A DNA stretch of 61,576 nucleotides from contig NZ_MCBX01000018.1 of the NCBI RefSeq assembly GCF_001723685.1, positions 1 through 61,576 on the forward strand, written 5' to 3'. The notes below the pieces were generated by a model that was given only the letters and a program-made list of their open reading frames with translations, made no database searches and was not told the origin of the DNA. The stretch is from Candidatus Marithrix sp. Canyon 246 (GTDB taxonomy: Bacteria > Pseudomonadota > Gammaproteobacteria > Beggiatoales > Beggiatoaceae). Shown piece by piece: positions 34,473 to 43,138 of the stretch (position 1 is its first letter; the number at the start of each line of letters is the position of its first letter). Made by a program: the position numbers and the translations under genes.

Positions 34473-36158
34473 TTAATCTTCATCTTGATATGTTACAGGA
34501 TATTGTAAATAACAAGCCATAAGATCAATTTCTGCTGGAGTTAAAGTGCCCTTTTGCCCCCATGCTGGCATTCCACCCGTTACACCATTAAAAATCACGT
34601 GTTTAGTTTTTTCGATCCCTAATTTGACAATATTTTCTGGTAATAAGGGTTTCCCAGTTCCACCTTCTCGCAATTCACCATGACAACGATCACAATATTT
34701 AAAATAAGTCTTTTTAGTCTGCTTAAAGTCAACTGCTGAAAGTGGTGGGCAAGATGGAGTAGGAGGAATAGAACAATCTGTTAAAGTCCTAATCCATTCA
34801 TCAATCAGTTTTATACCTTCTTGATTAATAACAGTGCTACCTAATGGTGGCATTTCTCCTTTGTGCATTCTTTGTGAAATCAAAGAATGTTCTGGATCAC
34901 CAGCAGTCAGTACATGAATTTGTGGAGGTTTTGATTTATAACAAATTTCTGAGAAGTCAGCTGTAACACGAAAATCATTTCCACCTTGTCCGCCCGGGCG
35001 ATGGCAATAACTACAATTAGTATGCAAATAAGCTCTAGCACGTTGTTCTAGCGGCATATTATATTTTGGTTGAGCAAAATTTACTTGGTCATATGTCTTT
35101 TCTGCAATTGTTAACAGCCCTAGATTCATGAAAGTATCAATTTGTGGGCTAATATGACCGGTGCTTGAATAGTGATGTAAACGATTCATTTGCCTAGTTT
35201 CTAAACCAAGAACATCTCCAGCAACTTTAGTATGGCATTCTAAACACTGTTCTCCACTAGGATAAATCCAAGTTTGAGCATTAATTTGTTTCTGTTTTTC
35301 GCCTTGAAGTAAAGTTGCGTCTTTTCCATCTGCATCCCATTCATAGCTATAACCAGCCCACCGATCATCATCATGATGAACTAGTAAGCGTGTTTCAAAA
35401 ATCTTATCTTGTAAATAGAAATGCTTAAATAAAATACTGCCAATTGGAAATACCCAACGCCCTTCCTTATTAATACTAATGGTTTTATCAGCAGGTAAAG
35501 CCATCCAACGTTCCTTAGAAGCATTATCTGACCAAAACATTAAATTAACATTATAAGGTATAACTCCTGCCGCTGGTTTTATTTTTCCTTCATTAATGAT
35601 AACACAGCCAGTTTCAGACAATTTACTAGCAATAGCAGCACGCGCTGGTGCAATACAGGTAGTATTTTGAATGCGAGGATCAGTATCAAAGCCATTTAAA
35701 TGAGAACCAATTCTAATTTCCGCAATTGCCCAATTAGATAATGACGCTGTTTGTGGCGCAAATGCACTACCAGCTTTGCTATAATAAGCAGAAAAAACAT
35801 ACTTACCAGCCGGAATACTAGCAGGAATAGCAGGCATTTCTAAAATTCCATCAGTCAAATCACTAACTGTAATATTTTTTTTGAATGGTTCAAGATTTCC
35901 ATTAATTCCACCAGCATTAATAAATAAATCCACTTTAGCTTTAGGTATCGGCATTTGAATATTCACCCATAAATCCAATGGTTCATTAATCAATGACTTG
36001 TCATTTATATGAGTTTGCAATTTAATCGATAATGGATTATTATGAATATAATAATCAGCTTTTACTTCTTTAAAATTCAGAGAGATTGGTGGTTTATTAG
36101 TATCAGCGGCTAAATTAAGCCAATAACCACACAATAATATATATATTATATGTTTCAT
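34473..36158 (-). CDS. exported c-type cytochrome, SO2930/HNE_0200-like, copy A
   Basis: A 561-residue paralogue of the 30635-32281 protein, colinear over its whole length. Signal peptide LLCGYWLNLAA; N-terminal beta module (PLDLWVNIQMP ... IPAGKYVFSAYYSKAG); conserved LSETGCVIINEGKIKPAAGV and MFWSDNASKERWM; heme sites QCLECHTKV, NCSYCHRPGG and YCDRCHGEL. It differs by a 12-residue insertion (FAPQTASLSNWA region) after the module. It lies upstream of the sulfite dehydrogenase in the same unit, 63 bases after the exporter. Retention of two copies around one enzyme suggests they are separate steps or alternative carriers, which is inference. Confidence 0.82.
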   Translation of the reverse strand: MKHIIYILLCGYWLNLAADTNKPPISLNFKEVKADYYIHNNPLSIKLQTHINDKSLINEPLDLWVNIQMPIPKAKVDLFINAGGINGNLEPFKKNITVSDLTDGILEMPAIPASIPAGKYVFSAYYSKAGSAFAPQTASLSNWAIAEIRIGSHLNGFDTDPRIQNTTCIAPARAAIASKLSETGCVIINEGKIKPAAGVIPYNVNLMFWSDNASKERWMALPADKTISINKEGRWVFPIGSILFKHFYLQDKIFETRLLVHHDDDRWAGYSYEWDADGKDATLLQGEKQKQINAQTWIYPSGEQCLECHTKVAGDVLGLETRQMNRLHHYSSTGHISPQIDTFMNLGLLTIAEKTYDQVNFAQPKYNMPLEQRARAYLHTNCSYCHRPGGQGGNDFRVTADFSEICYKSKPPQIHVLTAGDPEHSLISQRMHKGEMPPLGSTVINQEGIKLIDEWIRTLTDCSIPPTPSCPPLSAVDFKQTKKTYFKYCDRCHGELREGGTGKPLLPENIVKLGIEKTKHVIFNGVTGGMPAWGQKGTLTPAEIDLMACYLQYPVTYQDED

Positions 36159-36221
36159 TAAAAATCCTATACTTTATTTAAAGAAAATATAATATATAAT
36201 TTAATATATTTTTGCTATTAA

Positions 36222-36968
36222 TTAGCCTAAAATTAACTTTATCCCCACCAACAAAGTAATAATTTCAAATATCCTCTTTATCCAGCGATTACCTTTAGTA
36301 ATAGCCAAATGCGCTCCAAAATACCCGCCTAATAATGAACCAAGTAATAATGCTGGCAACCAATCCCATTTTACATCCCCTAACAATCCCAAGGTAATTG
36401 CTCCAGTTCCATTCCAAAACAATCCTACTAAAACTAAGGTATAAGCAACCGCACGTTTATAATCTAAACCAAACCAGCGAATTAACCAAATTGTTACAAA
36501 TAAACCAGTACCAGAAGTTAAGGAACCATTTAATATACCAATACTAAATATTACACAACCACCAATAATACAACCATAAGTATTACGATGTAATGGCATA
36601 TATTGTTGACCTAACTGTGATTTGAACCAAGAATATAAACCTAAACTAATAGTAAGTAAACCTAAAGCTATTTCAGCAGTGCGGCTGGGAACTAGTAGAA
36701 TTATATTTGCGCCAATAATGACACCCGGCAGACCAGTGATCAAAATATATAAAGCAAAGCGGCGTTCTAATTTACTGTCTCGTAAATAACGTATAGTGGC
36801 ACCAACTCCTAAAGCGACGCTGGCAATTTTGTGTGTGGATAAGGCTATAGCGAATGGTAAGCCTAAAAAAATGAGGAGGGGTAATTGAATTAATCCAGCT
36901 CCTCCGCCTGCAAATGCAGAAAAAGCATTTGCAACGAAGGAAATAACAAATAAGAATATTTGTTCCAA
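36222..36968 (-). CDS. TauE/SafE family sulfite/sulfonate exporter
   Basis: A 248-residue integral membrane protein with about eight hydrophobic segments. The start, FVISFVANAFSAFAGGGAGL followed by IQLPLLIFLGLPFAIALSTH, is the conserved N-terminal repeat of the TauE/SafE family (PF01925), and the second half has the matching repeat (GSLTSGTGLFVTIWL ... GSLLGGYFGAHLAI). Family members export sulfite or sulfonates, or move organosulfur compounds. Upstream of the sulfite dehydrogenase it most likely moves sulfite from the cytoplasm to the periplasm to be oxidised. Its start directly abuts the stop of the preceding small gene. Confidence 0.9.
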   Translation of the reverse strand: MEQIFLFVISFVANAFSAFAGGGAGLIQLPLLIFLGLPFAIALSTHKIASVALGVGATIRYLRDSKLERRFALYILITGLPGVIIGANIILLVPSRTAEIALGLLTISLGLYSWFKSQLGQQYMPLHRNTYGCIIGGCVIFSIGILNGSLTSGTGLFVTIWLIRWFGLDYKRAVAYTLVLVGLFWNGTGAITLGLLGDVKWDWLPALLLGSLLGGYFGAHLAITKGNRWIKRIFEIITLLVGIKLILG

Positions 36969-37334
36969 CTATCTTCTAAAATTTTTCTTAATTTTAGTTC
37001 TTAAAGCGGCTGTTTTAGCGCGATTGCTACCACTTACGAGAATTATAGCTTGTTTTTTTCTACTAGAACAAATAATTGTTCCTTTATATGCACCATTAGT
37101 TCCAACTACAAAAGTACGTCCACTACTAATAACACGAACTTTGGATCTTTTCATTGCTTTTTTAGCACGATTTAAACATCCCTTTTGACTTAAACGACCA
37201 GTAGCTTTAGTGGCATAAAACAAATAAGGTGAGTTGTCAACAACTGATCCTCTAGACTCATGTGCATAAGTAACGTTAGTCATAGCTAACATCAAAAATG
37301 CTATAGCTGGAATGATAGATTTTAAATGTTTCAT
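36969..37334 (-). CDS. small basic exported protein, first gene of the sulfite unit
   Basis: A 121-residue protein with a clear signal peptide (IPAIAFLMLAMTNVTYA-HES). The mature part is very basic (KKAMKRSKVRVISSG, SNRAKTAALRTKIKKNFRR) and has two cysteines (GCLNRAKKA, GTIICSSRK) that could form a disulfide. A strong AGGAGG ribosome site lies 8 bases before the ATG. Its stop codon directly adjoins the TauE/SafE start, so the two are coupled. No family was recognised; the pattern of two half repeats (LFYATKATGRLSQKGC and FVVGTNGAYKGTIIC) is only suggestive. Role unknown. Confidence 0.7.
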   Translation of the reverse strand: MKHLKSIIPAIAFLMLAMTNVTYAHESRGSVVDNSPYLFYATKATGRLSQKGCLNRAKKAMKRSKVRVISSGRTFVVGTNGAYKGTIICSSRKKQAIILVSGSNRAKTAALRTKIKKNFRR

Positions 37335-37368
37335 ATAATAATCCTCCTAATGGATTCAAAAAAAGTAA

Positions 37369-37444
37369 TTGCCCTGAAGAGGACTCGAACCTCTGACCTT
37401 CCCCTTAGGAGGGGGACGCTCTATCCAACTGAGCTACCAAGGCA
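37369..37444 (-). tRNA. tRNA-Arg (anticodon CCT)
   Basis: Read on the minus strand, TGCCTTG (1-7) pairs with CAGGGCA (66-72). The D arm is AGCTCAGTTGGATAGAGC, the anticodon stem TCCCC/GGGGA with loop CTCCTAA, so the anticodon is CCT (decodes AGG). The T arm is CAGAGGTTCGAACCTCTT-like. The discriminator base is A and CCA is not encoded. It lies between the small exported protein and argH, both on the same strand. Confidence 0.96.
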
Positions 37445-37465
37445 GACTCACTCATTCTATACTAA

Positions 37466-38842
37466 TTAAATTAATTTTGCTAGTCGATTTGCTGCTGATA
37501 TTACTTGATTTGGAGCTGTACCCCCAATATGATTGCGAGCTGATACCGATCCTTCTAAAGTTAATACTTCATATACATCATCATTTATATGTGGTGAAAA
37601 AGTCTGTAAAGTCTCTAAATTTAAAGAATCTAGCTCACAATTATTATCAATACAATACCTTACTGCTGTACCAACAATTTCATGAGAATCACGAAAAGCC
37701 ACGCCCTTACGTACCAAATAATCAGCTAAATCAGTAGCAGTCGTAAATCCTAACTTAGCCGCATTACGCATATTATCGCGCTTTACTTCTAAGCTTGGTA
37801 TCATATCAGCATAAACACGCAAACTACCTTTTAAGGTATCTACAGTATCAAATAGCGGTTCTTTATCCTCTTGATTATCCTTATTATATGCTAATGGTTG
37901 TGATTTCATTAAGGTCAATAAACAAGTTAAATGACCATATACACGTCCAGTTTTACCACGCACTAATTCTGGTATATCAGGATTTTTCTTTTGTGGCATA
38001 ATAGACGAACCCGTACAAAAAGCATCACTTAATTCTATAAAATTAAATTGTGCAGATGACCATAATACTAATTCTTCAGAAAAACGTGATAAGTGCATCA
38101 TTATAATAGATGCTATACTAGTAAATTCGATAGCAAAATCACGATCACTTACTGCATCTAAAGAATTTTGAGCTATAGCGTCAAAGCCTAATAACTTGGC
38201 GGTATAATCACGATCAATTGGATAAGATGTTCCAGCTAATGCAGCAGCACCAAGCGGCATAGTATTAACTCGTTTCTGACAATCTTGCAAACGTTGTTTA
38301 TCACGCATCAACATTTCACACCATGCTAACAGATGATGTCCAAATGTAATTGGTTGGGCACTTTGCAAATGAGTGAAACCGGGCATAATAGTATTAGCTT
38401 CACACTTAGCAAGCTCAACTAATGCGGTAATTAGCCTTATTAATTGCTGACTGATAATATCAATTTCATCACGCAAATAAAGACGAATATCGGTAGCAAT
38501 TTGATCATTTCTGGATCTGCCAGTATGTAACTTTTTACCAATTACACCAATTTTTTGGGTTAATCGCGTTTCAATGTTCATATGAACATCTTCTAATGAT
38601 TCTAACCAATTGAATGTGCCATCGGCAATTTCTTGTTCAATTTCATTTAAGCCATCAACAATTTTTTGACATTCAATATCTGTCAAAACTCCAACATGTG
38701 CTAACATAGTGGCATGTGCAATTGATCCTTTTATATCGTATTCATATAAACGTTGATCAAAATTAACAGAAGCAGTAAAGGCTTCAACGAAGCTATTAGT
38801 GGGCGCAGTAAAACGCCCACCCCAAGGTTTTTCTAAATCCAT
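37466..38842 (-). CDS. argH: argininosuccinate lyase
   Basis: A 458-residue enzyme of the fumarase/aspartase superfamily that splits argininosuccinate into arginine and fumarate, the last step of arginine synthesis. The signature [12 protein letters not shown] (about residue 278) and [19 protein letters not shown] (about 108) are intact, as is [19 protein letters not shown] with the catalytic region. Length equals the family norm. It is divergent from prk with only 24 bases between start codons. Confidence 0.97.
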   Translation of the reverse strand: MDLEKPWGGRFTAPTNSFVEAFTASVNFDQRLYEYDIKGSIAHATMLAHVGVLTDIECQKIVDGLNEIEQEIADGTFNWLESLEDVHMNIETRLTQKIGVIGKKLHTGRSRNDQIATDIRLYLRDEIDIISQQLIRLITALVELAKCEANTIMPGFTHLQSAQPITFGHHLLAWCEMLMRDKQRLQDCQKRVNTMPLGAAALAGTSYPIDRDYTAKLLGFDAIAQNSLDAVSDRDFAIEFTSIASIIMMHLSRFSEELVLWSSAQFNFIELSDAFCTGSSIMPQKKNPDIPELVRGKTGRVYGHLTCLLTLMKSQPLAYNKDNQEDKEPLFDTVDTLKGSLRVYADMIPSLEVKRDNMRNAAKLGFTTATDLADYLVRKGVAFRDSHEIVGTAVRYCIDNNCELDSLNLETLQTFSPHINDDVYEVLTLEGSVSARNHIGGTAPNQVISAANRLAKLI

Positions 38843-38866
38843 TATAAATTATTTAGGGGGAAGTGA

Positions 38867-39742
38867 ATGTCAGTTAAACATCCTATTATAGCAATAACCG
38901 GTTCATCTGGTGCAGGTACTACTACAGTAAAAAAGGCTTTTGAAGATACTTTCCGTAGAGGTGGATATGATGCAGCTATTGTAGAAGGCGATAGTTTCCA
39001 TCGTTATGATCGCGCTGAAATGAAAGTAGCAGTAGCAGCGGCTGAAAAAGAAGGTAAAAATTTAAGCCATTTTGGTGCTGATGCTAACTTATTTGAAAAA
39101 TTAGCTGAGCTATTTCAACAATATTCAGAAACTGGCACTGGTAAAGTTCGTAAATACTTACATAACGACGAAGAAGGTGCGCCTTATAATCAAAAAGCTG
39201 GTACTTTTACACCATGGGAAGATACTCCAGCTAACTCAGATTTGTTATTTTACGAAGGTTTACATGGTGGGGTTGTAACAGATACAGCCAATGTTGCACA
39301 ATGGGTTGATTTATTAGTAGGTGTAGTGCCTAGTGTAAATTTGGAATGGATACAAAAAATTAGTCGTGATGTTGCAGAGCGTGGCTATTCGCCTGAAGCA
39401 GTAACTCATACAATTTTAAGACGTATGCCTGATTATGTTGAATACATAACACCACAATTTACTCATAGCCATATTAACTTTCAACGAGTGCCATTAGTAG
39501 ATACTTCTAATCCATTTATAGCACGTGATATTCCAACTCCTGATGAAAGTTTAGTTGTAATTCGTTTTAATAAGTACCGTGAATTACAAGATTACGCTTA
39601 TCTACAAAGTATGATTCATGACTCATTTATGTCACGCCCTAATACTTTAGTTGTACCCGGTGGCAAAATGGGATTTGCTATGCAAATTATTTTTAGACCA
39701 CTTCTAGAAACTCTGATGGAACAACGCCGTCAAGCAATGTAA
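38867..39742 (+). CDS. prk: phosphoribulokinase (class I, bacterial)
   Basis: A 291-residue kinase that makes ribulose 1,5-bisphosphate, the CO2 acceptor of the Calvin cycle. P-loop GSSGAGTTTVKKAF at residue 11, EGDSFHRYDRAEM, and LLFYEGLHGGVVTD with the catalytic acid region; length and sequence are those of the proteobacterial octameric class (about 290), not the plant/cyanobacterial class. GGGGGAAG ribosome site. RuBisCO is not in the window. The gene indicates autotrophy. Its start is 24 bases from that of the divergent argH, so its promoter must lie within argH. Confidence 0.97.
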   Translation: MSVKHPIIAITGSSGAGTTTVKKAFEDTFRRGGYDAAIVEGDSFHRYDRAEMKVAVAAAEKEGKNLSHFGADANLFEKLAELFQQYSETGTGKVRKYLHNDEEGAPYNQKAGTFTPWEDTPANSDLLFYEGLHGGVVTDTANVAQWVDLLVGVVPSVNLEWIQKISRDVAERGYSPEAVTHTILRRMPDYVEYITPQFTHSHINFQRVPLVDTSNPFIARDIPTPDESLVVIRFNKYRELQDYAYLQSMIHDSFMSRPNTLVVPGGKMGFAMQIIFRPLLETLMEQRRQAM

Positions 39743-39747
39743 TTATC

Positions 39748-39768
39748 TAGGGGCTTAATAAGCCCCTA
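39748..39768. terminator. two-way terminator hairpin after prk
   Basis: TAGGGGCTTA ATAAGCCCCTA forms a near-perfect inverted repeat starting 5 bases past the prk stop and spanning the stop codon of the convergent gene at 39755. Confidence 0.65.
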
Positions 39769-40240
39769 CAAGTTTTAATGAACTATTATCGCGTTGAATA
39801 GGAAAAAAATTATATTTATATTCAAATCTACCGATACTCCATTGAGAATTTTGCTTAATTAAAGTAATAACCCCTATAAACTCTCCGCCATCAAAACTTG
39901 CAACCACTGTATAACGAGGATTCATTAACCACCAACTAGTGCTAGAACGAAATAATCCACCATATGCACCATGATAATTTAATAAACTGCCTAATTCGAT
40001 GAAAACATCATTAATTTGATTTAACTGTGTTTCAGTAAGATTTTGTTGTAAAGCATAGCTGCTATAATTAAAAAATTTTTTTTCATCCCAATCAGCTAAC
40101 AAAACTAGCATGGTTGTATTTATAAATACTTTAGTTTCACGATTAATTTGTTTAACACTATAATTTACATAAGTAATACTGATTATTATTAATAATAATA
40201 ACAATGTTACAAAACTACGGCTGCTAGAGAATAAGTTCAT
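39755..40240 (-). CDS. membrane-anchored protein of unknown function
   Basis: A 161-residue protein with one N-terminal membrane segment (FVTLLLLLIIISITYV) and a soluble domain outside. The end (PRYTVVASFDGGEFIGVITL ... NSQWSIGRFEYKY) looks like a small alpha/beta fold of the DUF4019/NTF2-like kind, in which a strand pair closes with W-x-I-x-x-F. No enzyme motif. It follows the barrel-type protein gene (40242-41441) with one base between, so the pair is an operon; it may be an accessory factor of that outer-membrane protein. Confidence 0.6.
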   Translation of the reverse strand: MNLFSSSRSFVTLLLLLIIISITYVNYSVKQINRETKVFINTTMLVLLADWDEKKFFNYSSYALQQNLTETQLNQINDVFIELGSLLNYHGAYGGLFRSSTSWWLMNPRYTVVASFDGGEFIGVITLIKQNSQWSIGRFEYKYNFFPIQRDNSSLKLVGAY

Positions 40241-40241
40241 G

Positions 40242-41441
40242 TTATTTCAGTCGATAAGTAAAACCAAAAAATGCTACTTTGTCTATATCATCATTACCAT
40301 TATCATCAATACCATCATCATATTTAGTTAAACTAAAAGTTAAATCTGCTGTTACTAGATTAGTAACATAATATCGAAAAATAGAACTTAATTTATTAGT
40401 CATCAAATCATTTGTACCTACTCTGCTAGGAAAAACTGCATTAATTGTCCATATATTTTCCCAGTCAATTCTATCTGATAACTCATAAGTTAATCCCATA
40501 CGGTTATCAAATAAATCAAATTGATTATCAGCTAAAATTCTTGAATAACTAGCTTCTTCAGTAAATTGCAATTGATAACCAAAGGGTTTAGCATATTCAA
40601 ATCCTAAATCTAAACTCGGATCATCATCATCAGCATCTTCAAAGGTTGAAGTGATATAACCTACACCACCTCTAACTGACCAACCATGTTTACGAGGGCT
40701 AATTCTTTCTAAAACTAATACATAACGTGTTTTAATAACGCCAACTGCACCTAGCGCATTATTTTTTAATATACCAGCCTTTTGCATGACTTTTTCTAAA
40801 GCTTCGATCCAATATTGCTCATAATCTTCAAATCCATATCTACTTTGGAATTCGCGCCGCTTACCCACAATAGCAGCTAATTCTAAATATGTACTATCAT
40901 CCACTTTTCCAACAATAACACCGTATTCTTTTAAAGATTCTACCACACGTAATACATCTGCTAATGGTGTGGCATCAATAACTCTACCATAACCAATACC
41001 TGTTGTTAGCTTTGAATAAGGATTATCAGCTTCATCATCGCCAATTTGACGACGAAAAGCTAAATCAATTCCACCAAAGCCAAATAAACCAAATAAATTA
41101 TCCGTCAGATATTTATCAAAATTACTTTTTACATTAAAAAGATAGCTTTCTTCTGTCTCTGCGTTTGCAGCAGAATCGCGATTAATATCAAGACTACCTT
41201 CAAATCTAATTTTCCATACAAAAGGTAAAGTACTATAATTCATTTGATAAAATCCAGAAGTAGTTCCATCAAAACTAGTTTGATCTTGGTTGCCTGAATT
41301 TAAATTAAATCTACCATTAAAAAATGCTTCATCAAAGATTCTATCAGGGTCTCTAAAATCAGTTAATTCAATAGCTAATAGTTTGATTGGATTTATAATT
41401 AGCAATAACATTATAAATCCAATGTATTTTGACTTGAACAT
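40242..41441 (-). CDS. predicted outer-membrane beta-barrel protein
   Basis: A 399-residue protein with signal peptide (MLLLIINPIKLLA-IEL). The mature sequence alternates polar and hydrophobic residues with many aromatic strand ends (FYQMNYSTLPFVWKIRFEG, HGWSVRGGVGYITSTF, FRYYVTNLVTADLTFSL) and ends FFGFTYRLK; a terminal aromatic strand is the usual BAM signal, though here the last residue is Lys. A helical insert (PLADVLRVVESLKEYGVIVG ... YWIEALEKVMQKAGIL) sits in the middle. Substrate unknown. It is first in a two-gene unit. Confidence 0.6.
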   Translation of the reverse strand: MFKSKYIGFIMLLLIINPIKLLAIELTDFRDPDRIFDEAFFNGRFNLNSGNQDQTSFDGTTSGFYQMNYSTLPFVWKIRFEGSLDINRDSAANAETEESYLFNVKSNFDKYLTDNLFGLFGFGGIDLAFRRQIGDDEADNPYSKLTTGIGYGRVIDATPLADVLRVVESLKEYGVIVGKVDDSTYLELAAIVGKRREFQSRYGFEDYEQYWIEALEKVMQKAGILKNNALGAVGVIKTRYVLVLERISPRKHGWSVRGGVGYITSTFEDADDDDPSLDLGFEYAKPFGYQLQFTEEASYSRILADNQFDLFDNRMGLTYELSDRIDWENIWTINAVFPSRVGTNDLMTNKLSSIFRYYVTNLVTADLTFSLTKYDDGIDDNGNDDIDKVAFFGFTYRLK

Positions 41442-41564
41442 ATTTATTTACCAAATCCTTTAAAAAAAATGATTATTATACATTCTTGGCTCGCTAATTG
41501 TAATTGTGATGCAACAATTAGTATATAATAATATTATCCCCCTCCCTCAATTTATCATTATATA

Positions 41565-41816
41565 ATGAAAACATTAATAGCAATATTATTAATATTGATA
41601 AGTCAATTTGCTTATGCAAAACCTTGTATCCCTAATAGCTATCCTAAGTATTTTCCTAACGAAGCTCGTGTTCATATTCCCTGCTTAATTGTAAAGGATG
41701 CTGAGGGTAAGTCTGTGTCTTATGAGGCGGAATTAGAACTTATAATTAGCCCTGATGGACAAATACAGTTATTGTTAATCGAACCTGCTTTTATAAATGT
41801 TAATGATCTAAATTAA
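41565..41816 (+). CDS. small exported protein sharing a domain with the next gene
   Basis: An 83-residue protein with signal peptide (LLILISQFAYA-KPC). The mature 64 residues match the N-terminal domain of the following gene: both have a Cys near the start, then Y/F...HIPCLIV (IPCLEV next door), then V-x-Y-x-A-x-L, and a hydrophobic strand pair. The two cysteines probably pair. The next gene starts 5 bases after the stop, so it is an operon and probably a duplication of the domain. Function unknown. Confidence 0.7.
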   Translation: MKTLIAILLILISQFAYAKPCIPNSYPKYFPNEARVHIPCLIVKDAEGKSVSYEAELELIISPDGQIQLLLIEPAFINVNDLN

Positions 41817-41821
41817 AAATT

Positions 41822-43075
41822 ATGAAAAAAATTATTTGTTTTTGCTTTATATTCAATAATATTGCTCATGCTGAAAGCCCTTGTAGTTCTCAAGTCACAG
41901 AATCTACATTCTATCTGACAAATGATAATATCAATATCCCTTGCCTAGAAGTACCAATAGGCAATGGTAGTTTAGTGGCTTATCAAGCTTATCTAAAGAA
42001 GGTTCCAAATAAAGACAATGAATTGCTATTTTCTCTTACCAATGTGCTTCCGGTTGATAATAATAGCCCTAAAACTACTAGTAAACCAAATATAGCAAAT
42101 ACTGATTTATGTCAAGACTTTGCTGATACTTATCCAACCACAAAAGGTTCTACTCCTCCCGGTAGTAAGTGGCTTTATCAATTACAAGCAGCCTCAATTC
42201 CTTTTATCAATAAATCAAACTTCGATATATTGACGCTTGATTATTCAAGAGACGGTACTGATAATCAACGCTATTCAAACGCTGAAATTGATTCTTTACA
42301 TGCTAATAATAAAGTAGTTTTAGCTTATTTAAGTATAGGAGAAGCTGAAGAATATCGTTATTATTTTGATAACCAATGGGTAGCAAAAAATGCTAAATCC
42401 ACTACTTCACAACCCACAACCAAAGCCCCCTGTTGGTTAGGATTAACTAACGAAGAATGGCATGGTAATTATAAAACCCAATATTGGTCAGAAACTTGGC
42501 AACAAATTCTCATCGGTTATCTTGATAAAGTAATAGATGCAGGTTATGATGGGGTTTATCTTGATATTACAGATGCTTATTATTATTGGAGTAATCCAAA
42601 TAATGGTGAAAAATTAGATAATGGTCAAAACTTAGTTCTGGATATGTTTCGTATTGCACAACGTATGATTAATCTAGTAAAACGTATTGCCTATCATGCT
42701 AGAGTTGTACGCGGTAAAACTAACTTCTATATTTTTCCACAAAATGGAGCACCTATTTTAGAATTTGATACAGATAATAGTTACTTAGAAACAATTAGTG
42801 GTATTGGTGTTGAAGATTTATTTTATAATGAAATCGAACCAGTCTCAGATGATGAGACTTGGTATCGATTAGAATTTATAATGAAAATCAAACAAGCAGG
42901 CAAAAAAGTACTGCTTGTTGATTATCTTGATGATGGCTCAGGCTATCAAGGCGAGAATAAAACTAGAATTGATGATTTTCGAGAGAAAGCCCAAGATGAA
43001 GGTTTTATACCCTATGTCGGAATCTCTGATCGTGCTTTAGACACTCTTCATATTATTAAAGGCATACAAGAATGA
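41822..43075 (+). CDS. GH114/TM1410-like exported glycosidase-type protein
   Basis: A 417-residue protein with signal peptide (CFIFNNIAHA-ESP), the small two-Cys domain described for the previous gene (residues about 20-85), a linker, then a TIM-barrel domain of the endo-alpha-1,4-polygalactosaminidase type: KWLYQLQA, FDILTLDYSRDGTD, VVLAYLSIGEAEEYRYYF, AGYDGVYLDITDAYYYW and FYIFPQNGAP. Conserved acids (LDYSRDG, GEAEEYR, YLDITDAY) fit the family's active site. Members cut exopolysaccharides such as galactosaminogalactan. In a sheath-forming or slime-forming filament it could remodel the envelope polysaccharide (inference). Confidence 0.8.
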   Translation: MKKIICFCFIFNNIAHAESPCSSQVTESTFYLTNDNINIPCLEVPIGNGSLVAYQAYLKKVPNKDNELLFSLTNVLPVDNNSPKTTSKPNIANTDLCQDFADTYPTTKGSTPPGSKWLYQLQAASIPFINKSNFDILTLDYSRDGTDNQRYSNAEIDSLHANNKVVLAYLSIGEAEEYRYYFDNQWVAKNAKSTTSQPTTKAPCWLGLTNEEWHGNYKTQYWSETWQQILIGYLDKVIDAGYDGVYLDITDAYYYWSNPNNGEKLDNGQNLVLDMFRIAQRMINLVKRIAYHARVVRGKTNFYIFPQNGAPILEFDTDNSYLETISGIGVEDLFYNEIEPVSDDETWYRLEFIMKIKQAGKKVLLVDYLDDGSGYQGENKTRIDDFREKAQDEGFIPYVGISDRALDTLHIIKGIQE

Positions 43076-43105
43076 CACGTGTGTTATTGTTATGACAGTG
43101 CTACT

Positions 43106-43138
43106 AAACCTGACAGGTTTTTAAAACCTGTCAGGTTT
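43106..43138. repeat. REP palindrome that supplies the cysG stop codon
   Basis: AAACCTGACAGGTTTT/AAAACCTGTCAGGTTT variant between two convergent genes. The minus-strand reading of its right end, AAACCTGA, provides the last Thr codon and the TGA stop of cysG. Confidence 0.92.
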
